64,000 bases of DNA from Chthoniobacteraceae bacterium (GTDB lineage Bacteria; Verrucomicrobiota; Verrucomicrobiia; Chthoniobacterales; Chthoniobacteraceae): contig CANFTB010000003.1 in assembly GCA_947449735.1 (NCBI GenBank), positions 95,456 through 159,455 of the forward strand, read 5' to 3'. Of the stretch, positions 60,676 through 64,000 are shown piece by piece. The notes under the pieces are model-generated. The model was not told the origin of the DNA and searched no databases. It saw only the letters and a program-made list of their open reading frames with translations. Made by a program: the position numbers and the translations under genes. How positions within the stretch are numbered: position 1 is the first letter of the stretch; the number at the start of each line of letters is the position of its first letter.

Positions 60676-62511
60676 CTACGATCCCTTCAAGGTCAGAGTC
60701 ACCCTCCGCACATCCATCACCGTCCTGCCGGGAATCTCCAAGGCCCGCAGGGTCAGCGCTCCCTCGCCCGACTCCAAGTCCATCTCGCCGAGCTTCATCG
60801 TCTTGAAAGGCTTCATCTGCGATTCCCCGTGCCCGCGGGGAATCGTGTCCTGGTTGGTGTTCAACGGCGGATCCCATCCCGGCCCGACCTTCCCGCTCAG
60901 CCGCGCATTCCCAAACGCCAGTTCCACCGTCGAACCCGCGTCCGCCTCGGGGCACGTGTAATCCACAGTCACTTCGTACCTTCCTGAGGTGTGCACCCCG
61001 AGCCGCCACACCATGCGATCCTGCGGGCTCGTCCAGTTTACAAAATAGGAGCAATTCGGCGCCTGGCCGCTCCGTTTCACCCCGCCTTGGGGCTCTCCAT
61101 CCCTCGCCGGCAGCATCGTCACCGGAAACTCCCTGTACCCCACAGGAATCGGCCGCGGGTCAACCCCCTGTTTCTTTCCCTTCGGCGTCATCGGAGCAGC
61201 CCCCGCAAACATCTCATCCTTCCACGCCTTCGCCGCCTCGCTCAACTTCTCGGCAAGCGCACTCTCCCGGTCATTCACAGGAGTCGTCTGCCCAGGGTCC
61301 GCAACCATGTTGAAAAGCTGCCCGTTGTTGTCCAATCGGTGCGTCTGAGTCCGGACGCTCAGACTCCCCGCCCAAAAGGAGAAAATCATCCTGTCCTTCC
61401 AGTCGACACCCTGTTTCAGCAGCAGCGGAGAGAGGTCCCTTCCGTCGAGCGGCTTGGCGCCCACGCGCGGCACGCCGGCGAGGCTGGTGAGCGTCGGAGC
61501 CAGATCGATCGCGCCGCTGATCTGCGTCACCGCGTGCCCCCGGGGAAGGCGCGCCGGCCAGCGCATGTAACAAACGGACCGCACCCCGCCCTCGTCTGTC
61601 CTAGACTTCTGCCCCTTCATCCCGCCGTTCCAACGGGCCGAGTTCGGTCCGTTGTCGGAGAAATAAACGACGATCGTGTTCTCCTCTATATGATAGCTTT
61701 TTAGCCGCTCAAGAATCCGACCCACGTTCCAATCCTGATTTTCAATCATCGCCAGAGCGCAGCGCGTCTGGTCGGCATTCTCCTCGGCGGGCACACTCGC
61801 GAACTGCTCCAGAGGCTTGTCCTTGAAACGAGCCCAGTCCTTCTCCGGAGCAGCCCACGGGGAATGCGGAGTCGTGAAGGGTACGTAACACAAAAACGGC
61901 CTGTCCTTGTTGCGATCGATAAACTGGAGTGCCCGGTCCGTGCACACGTCCACGATGTAACCGTGCGTCTGAACCATCCGGCCCCTGTCTTCCAGCGGCG
62001 CATTGAAGTATTCCCCCCAGTGCCCGGAGGAATGCCCGAAGTACTCGTCAAATCCGCGAGCCATCGGGTGATAGGGCCACGGGGATCCATTGTGCCACTT
62101 GCCAAAGGCACCGGTCGCGTAACCTGCAGCCTTGAACGCGTCGGCAACGGTCTTCTCGTCCAGATTAAGGCGCTCGGCTCCCTCCGAGACACCGCGCACT
62201 CCGCCCCGCAAATGGTAGCGTCCCGTCAAAAATTCGGCCCGTGTCGGAGAGCACACGGGACACACATAAAAGCGGTCCAAAGACACGCCGCGCTCCGCAA
62301 GGCTGTCAATGTTTGGAGTGCGCACCTGACGGTTGCCGGAATGACCGTAATCTCCCCAGCCGGCGTCGTCTGCGAGCAGCACCACGACGTTCGGCTTGCG
62401 GGCGTCAGCTGCCTGGGAAGCGACTGCGCAAAGAAAGATGAACGCCAACCCGAGAAGCCGTCGGGCCAGAATCCCCCAAGATGTGCAACCGATGCGCGTG
62501 TTTCCGTTCAT
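60676..62511 (-). CDS. Sulfatase with C-terminal beta-sandwich domain
   Basis: 611-residue secreted sulfatase. The ATG at 62511 gives a signal peptide (ARRLLGLAFIFLCAVASQAA), and NVVVLLADDAGWGDYGHSGN follows with the metal Asp pair. The formylglycine motif is CSPTR (87-91) in CPVCSPTRAEFLTGRYHLRG, GKWHNGSPWPYHP holds catalytic His, and VVYFSDNGPN the second metal site. From about residue 485 an added domain (YFVNWTSPQDRMVWRLGVH, RYEVTVDYTCPEADAGSTVE, LELRALEIPG-like end) looks like a carbohydrate-binding beta-sandwich that follows some sulfatases. Gene-level confidence is high; the substrate is not deducible. Confidence 0.9.
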   Translation of the reverse strand: MNGNTRIGCTSWGILARRLLGLAFIFLCAVASQAADARKPNVVVLLADDAGWGDYGHSGNRQVRTPNIDSLAERGVSLDRFYVCPVCSPTRAEFLTGRYHLRGGVRGVSEGAERLNLDEKTVADAFKAAGYATGAFGKWHNGSPWPYHPMARGFDEYFGHSSGHWGEYFNAPLEDRGRMVQTHGYIVDVCTDRALQFIDRNKDRPFLCYVPFTTPHSPWAAPEKDWARFKDKPLEQFASVPAEENADQTRCALAMIENQDWNVGRILERLKSYHIEENTIVVYFSDNGPNSARWNGGMKGQKSRTDEGGVRSVCYMRWPARLPRGHAVTQISGAIDLAPTLTSLAGVPRVGAKPLDGRDLSPLLLKQGVDWKDRMIFSFWAGSLSVRTQTHRLDNNGQLFNMVADPGQTTPVNDRESALAEKLSEAAKAWKDEMFAGAAPMTPKGKKQGVDPRPIPVGYREFPVTMLPARDGEPQGGVKRSGQAPNCSYFVNWTSPQDRMVWRLGVHTSGRYEVTVDYTCPEADAGSTVELAFGNARLSGKVGPGWDPPLNTNQDTIPRGHGESQMKPFKTMKLGEMDLESGEGALTLRALEIPGRTVMDVRRVTLTLKGS

Positions 62512-62599
62512 GTGACAAAGATGTCTCAAGGAAACACTGTCGCGGCGCCCGAGTTGCGCACAGCGTTTAATAACGAAGGGAGACGCGCTTAGTGAACCA

Positions 62600-62985
62600 C
62601 CAAACGCGTCTTCCGCCGCATCGAGCCAAGCGTGCCCAGACAAAGGCTTTCGTTGCGGACGAATTCAGCCCGTGAAATGCGGTCCAAGGGAATAGGGAAT
62701 TCACCTTCACCGTCGCGGTTTCGCTCACGACTCCCTCGATCGGCGTGCGGTCCGCCCCGCCCGCACGCACGGTCTGGTTGAGCGCATTGTGAAACGACAT
62801 CGTCGTCGCGTTCCCTCGTGTTGTGAGGATCCGGTTCCCGGCGCCGTCACAACGCCACGAACGCTGTTCTTCCCCGGACGCCGCGAGGTTCATTCCCACG
62901 GCTTCCTCGGTGGGTCTCTGGATAGGAATTCTGCACGACGCGACACACTTTCGCATCCGTAAGCCGCATAACTCCCTGTGGAGTA
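62600..62985 (-). pseudogene. Remnant of an RHS-repeat protein, frameshifted and out of order
   Basis: Two pieces of RHS type in different frames. One reads EFLSRDP near 62910-62935, the start of the usual SRDPIEE end block, and continues after a one-base shift as TEEAVGMNLAAS. The other reads RCDGAGNRILTTRGNATTMS and FHNALNQTVRAGG near 62740-62860, which normally stands upstream of that end block in intact RHS proteins. The order is reversed and there is no signal or full core, so this is debris of one or more genes. Some ORFs cover parts of it, but none is a believable protein. The rest of 62512-63226 shows no supportable gene. Confidence 0.5.
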
Positions 62986-63226
62986 TTGATTTGCAGGCAA
63001 TTTACTGCCAACGCGACCCGATGGACTCGCCTCAAAGCCCCATGACGCGATTTTTGAGGGGGGGTAACACCACCGCTTCAACCCGTGCGGGCGCAGTAAG
63101 CGCGCATATCCAAACGCACAAGAGCAGCAGCAAGGCAGATCAGGCGGCTAAAAAGGAAAAGCGGCGGTGCAAGAGATGCAACACGCCGCTAACTTTTTCC
63201 GAATTCCCAGTAACGGAAAGCCAGAA

Positions 63227-63529
63227 TTACTCTTCGAAACGAGGGGTTTTGGGATGCCTAAAGCCATGCCAGAAGCGCAATACTCGCACGATATTCGAAT
63301 CCGTCTCAACCCGGTAATACACCAGATAAGGACGACACACGATTCGCCTCACCCCGAGTTTTCGCACGAACAATTTACCCCGCTGCGGACTGTGCGCTAA
63401 CGAGAAGGCTTCATCCAAAAGCTTGTTCGTAAACCGAATCGCTGCCGCTGGATTATCTAGGGCGATATGTTCGGCTATGGACTGAAGATCCGATTGAGCC
63501 CGCTCCGTTATGATGACTTGGTAACCCAA
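63227..63529 (-). CDS. ParE/RelE-superfamily toxin
   Basis: 100-residue toxin of the RelE/ParE fold: YQVIITERAQSDLQSIAEHI at the start, then AAIRFTNKLLDEAFSLAHSP, then RRIVCRPYLVYYRVETDSN, then VRVLRFWHGFRHPKTPRF. The spread of basic residues at the C-terminus and no obvious RelE catalytic pair make ParE (gyrase) or a ribosome-type target equally possible. It overlaps the upstream antitoxin gene by 22 bp and begins with a TTG at 63529; no ATG is available. Translational coupling would set the dose. The module lies next to RHS debris near the end of the window. Confidence 0.85.
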   Translation of the reverse strand: MGYQVIITERAQSDLQSIAEHIALDNPAAAIRFTNKLLDEAFSLAHSPQRGKLFVRKLGVRRIVCRPYLVYYRVETDSNIVRVLRFWHGFRHPKTPRFEE

Positions 63530-63729
63530 GACGCGATTTTTCCCCTAACCTGCTCCACTGTCCAACCCGGCTCTGTTTCTGCCGAACGGATTCCCTCTTC
63601 AATAGCCGCTAAAACTTCGGGCGTTGCTTCCATTTCCTCCAACTCGATTTCCTCCAAACGCTCCCAGATTTTTTCGCGTTCTTCGCGGGCCAGTCGGGGC
63701 AGTTCCTCAAGGATTTCGGGCGTGCTCAT
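63508..63729 (-). CDS. Antitoxin of the RelE/ParE module
   Basis: 73-residue acidic helical protein (MSTPEILEELPRLAREEREK, then IWERLEEIELEEMEATPEV, then AAIEEGIRSAETEPGW). It lacks a clear DNA-binding motif but has the length and acidity usual for an addiction-module antidote (PHD or RHH-like classes not discernible). It ends 22 bp inside the toxin gene. The ATG at 63729 is preceded, 7 nt away, by a good -10 box, so its message is probably leaderless; a longer frame to 63765 would run through that promoter and is less likely. Confidence 0.75.
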   Translation of the reverse strand: MSTPEILEELPRLAREEREKIWERLEEIELEEMEATPEVLAAIEEGIRSAETEPGWTVEQVRGKIASWVTKSS

Positions 63730-63736
63730 ACAAGAG

Positions 63737-63765
63737 ATTCTACGCTTTCCTCTCCTTCGCGGCAA
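63737..63765 (-). promoter_or_regulatory. Promoter of the second toxin-antitoxin module
   Basis: Minus strand: TTGCCG at 63765-63760 (4 of 6), a 17-nt spacer, TAGAAT at 63742-63737 (5 of 6), then 7 nt to the antitoxin ATG. Same leaderless geometry as the VapBC promoter. Confidence 0.6.
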
Positions 63766-63935
63766 GGCTGCTCCGCCGGATGACAGCGCCGGTGAACCTC
63801 CTGAAGCTGTTTGATCGATACCTCAGTGTAAATTGCCGTCGTTCGCAGATTCAGCGTGCCCCCGGTTTTTGATCCACTCGTTATGAGAGTTTTGGGTTAG
63901 TTTTGGATCCTTTGTTCTTGGTTTGTTGTTTGGGG

Positions 63936-63998
63936 GATGGAGCGCAGCCTTCCGGCTGCTGGAGCGTAGCGGAAGCGGCCGCAAGGCTGCGCTGCGCA
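63936..63998. repeat. Inverted repeat at the window end
   Basis: GCGCAGCCTT at 63942-63951 and AAGGCTGCGC at 63983-63992 are perfect reverse complements, with a GC-rich stretch rich in GGAGCGTAGCGG between. It resembles a dispersed intergenic element. The stretch from 63766 to 64000 has no gene I can support; continuation past the window is unknown. Confidence 0.6.
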
Positions 63999-64000
63999 AA

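Noticed and set aside
63624..63872. 82-residue plus-strand frame
   Set aside because: Antisense to the antitoxin gene and its promoter, with no family match.

Overview
The window looks like a chromosomal segment of a high-GC member of the Verrucomicrobiota (Verrucomicrobiota/Planctomycetota lineage). The reasons are two tandem pairs of Planctomycete-type cytochrome DUF1549/DUF1553 protein plus DUF1501 protein, four formylglycine sulfatases, a prepilin-like protein with an H-X9-DG tail, PVC-type dehydrogenase propellers, and Gram-negative envelope genes (Kdo transferase, LolC/E permease, MscL). Gene calls rest on reading the sequence; no database search was possible.

Layout. 1-9.8 kb: sulfatase fragment, comEC (minus) divergent from kdtA, mscL, an AraC regulator, then a DUF1549/1553-DUF1501 pair. 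9.9-18.3 kb: a free-standing beta-propeller, a VapBC-like module, a cupredoxin/propeller operon divergent from a LysR regulator, an esterase-like hydrolase and small envelope proteins. 18.6-23 kb: a 1248-residue four-domain quinoprotein fusion and a DUF5069 protein. 23-28.5 kb: housekeeping genes (PHP phosphatase coupled to a degenerate DHPS, trpS, rnr, rlmH). 28.6-31.6 kb: lolC/E, a secreted protein and a prepilin-like protein.

31.7-40.5 kb is the most unusual part. A radical SAM enzyme, a DUF116-polyprenyl-diphosphate-synthase fusion, an MFS transporter and an enolase-superfamily enzyme lie in one orientation and look like a small isoprenoid or metabolite pathway. They are followed by an OLD-type ATPase with a degenerate Toprim region and a ClpP-fold-like protein with an acidic/Pro-Ala-rich tail.

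40.5-47.4 kb: MsbA-like ABC exporter, tRNA-Tyr, GxxExxY protein, a huge FAD/SLH/Ca-binding/propeller fusion divergent from an IclR regulator with a perfect palindrome between them. 47.6-62.5 kb: second DUF1549/1553-DUF1501 pair, an arsenic operon (aquaporin, ArsR, DUF6428, ArsC) followed by a 40-residue Cys-rich lipoprotein, sulfatases, a GH99-like protein and a B12-radical SAM protein. 62.5-64 kb: RHS debris, a ParDE/RelE module and a palindromic repeat.

Themes: (i) uptake and oxidation of sulfated polysaccharides through secreted sulfatases, hydrolases, cytochrome-like proteins and quinoproteins; (ii) repeated sigma70-like promoters whose -10 box ends 6-8 nt before the start codon, suggesting many leaderless mRNAs; (iii) dispersed palindromic intergenic repeats.
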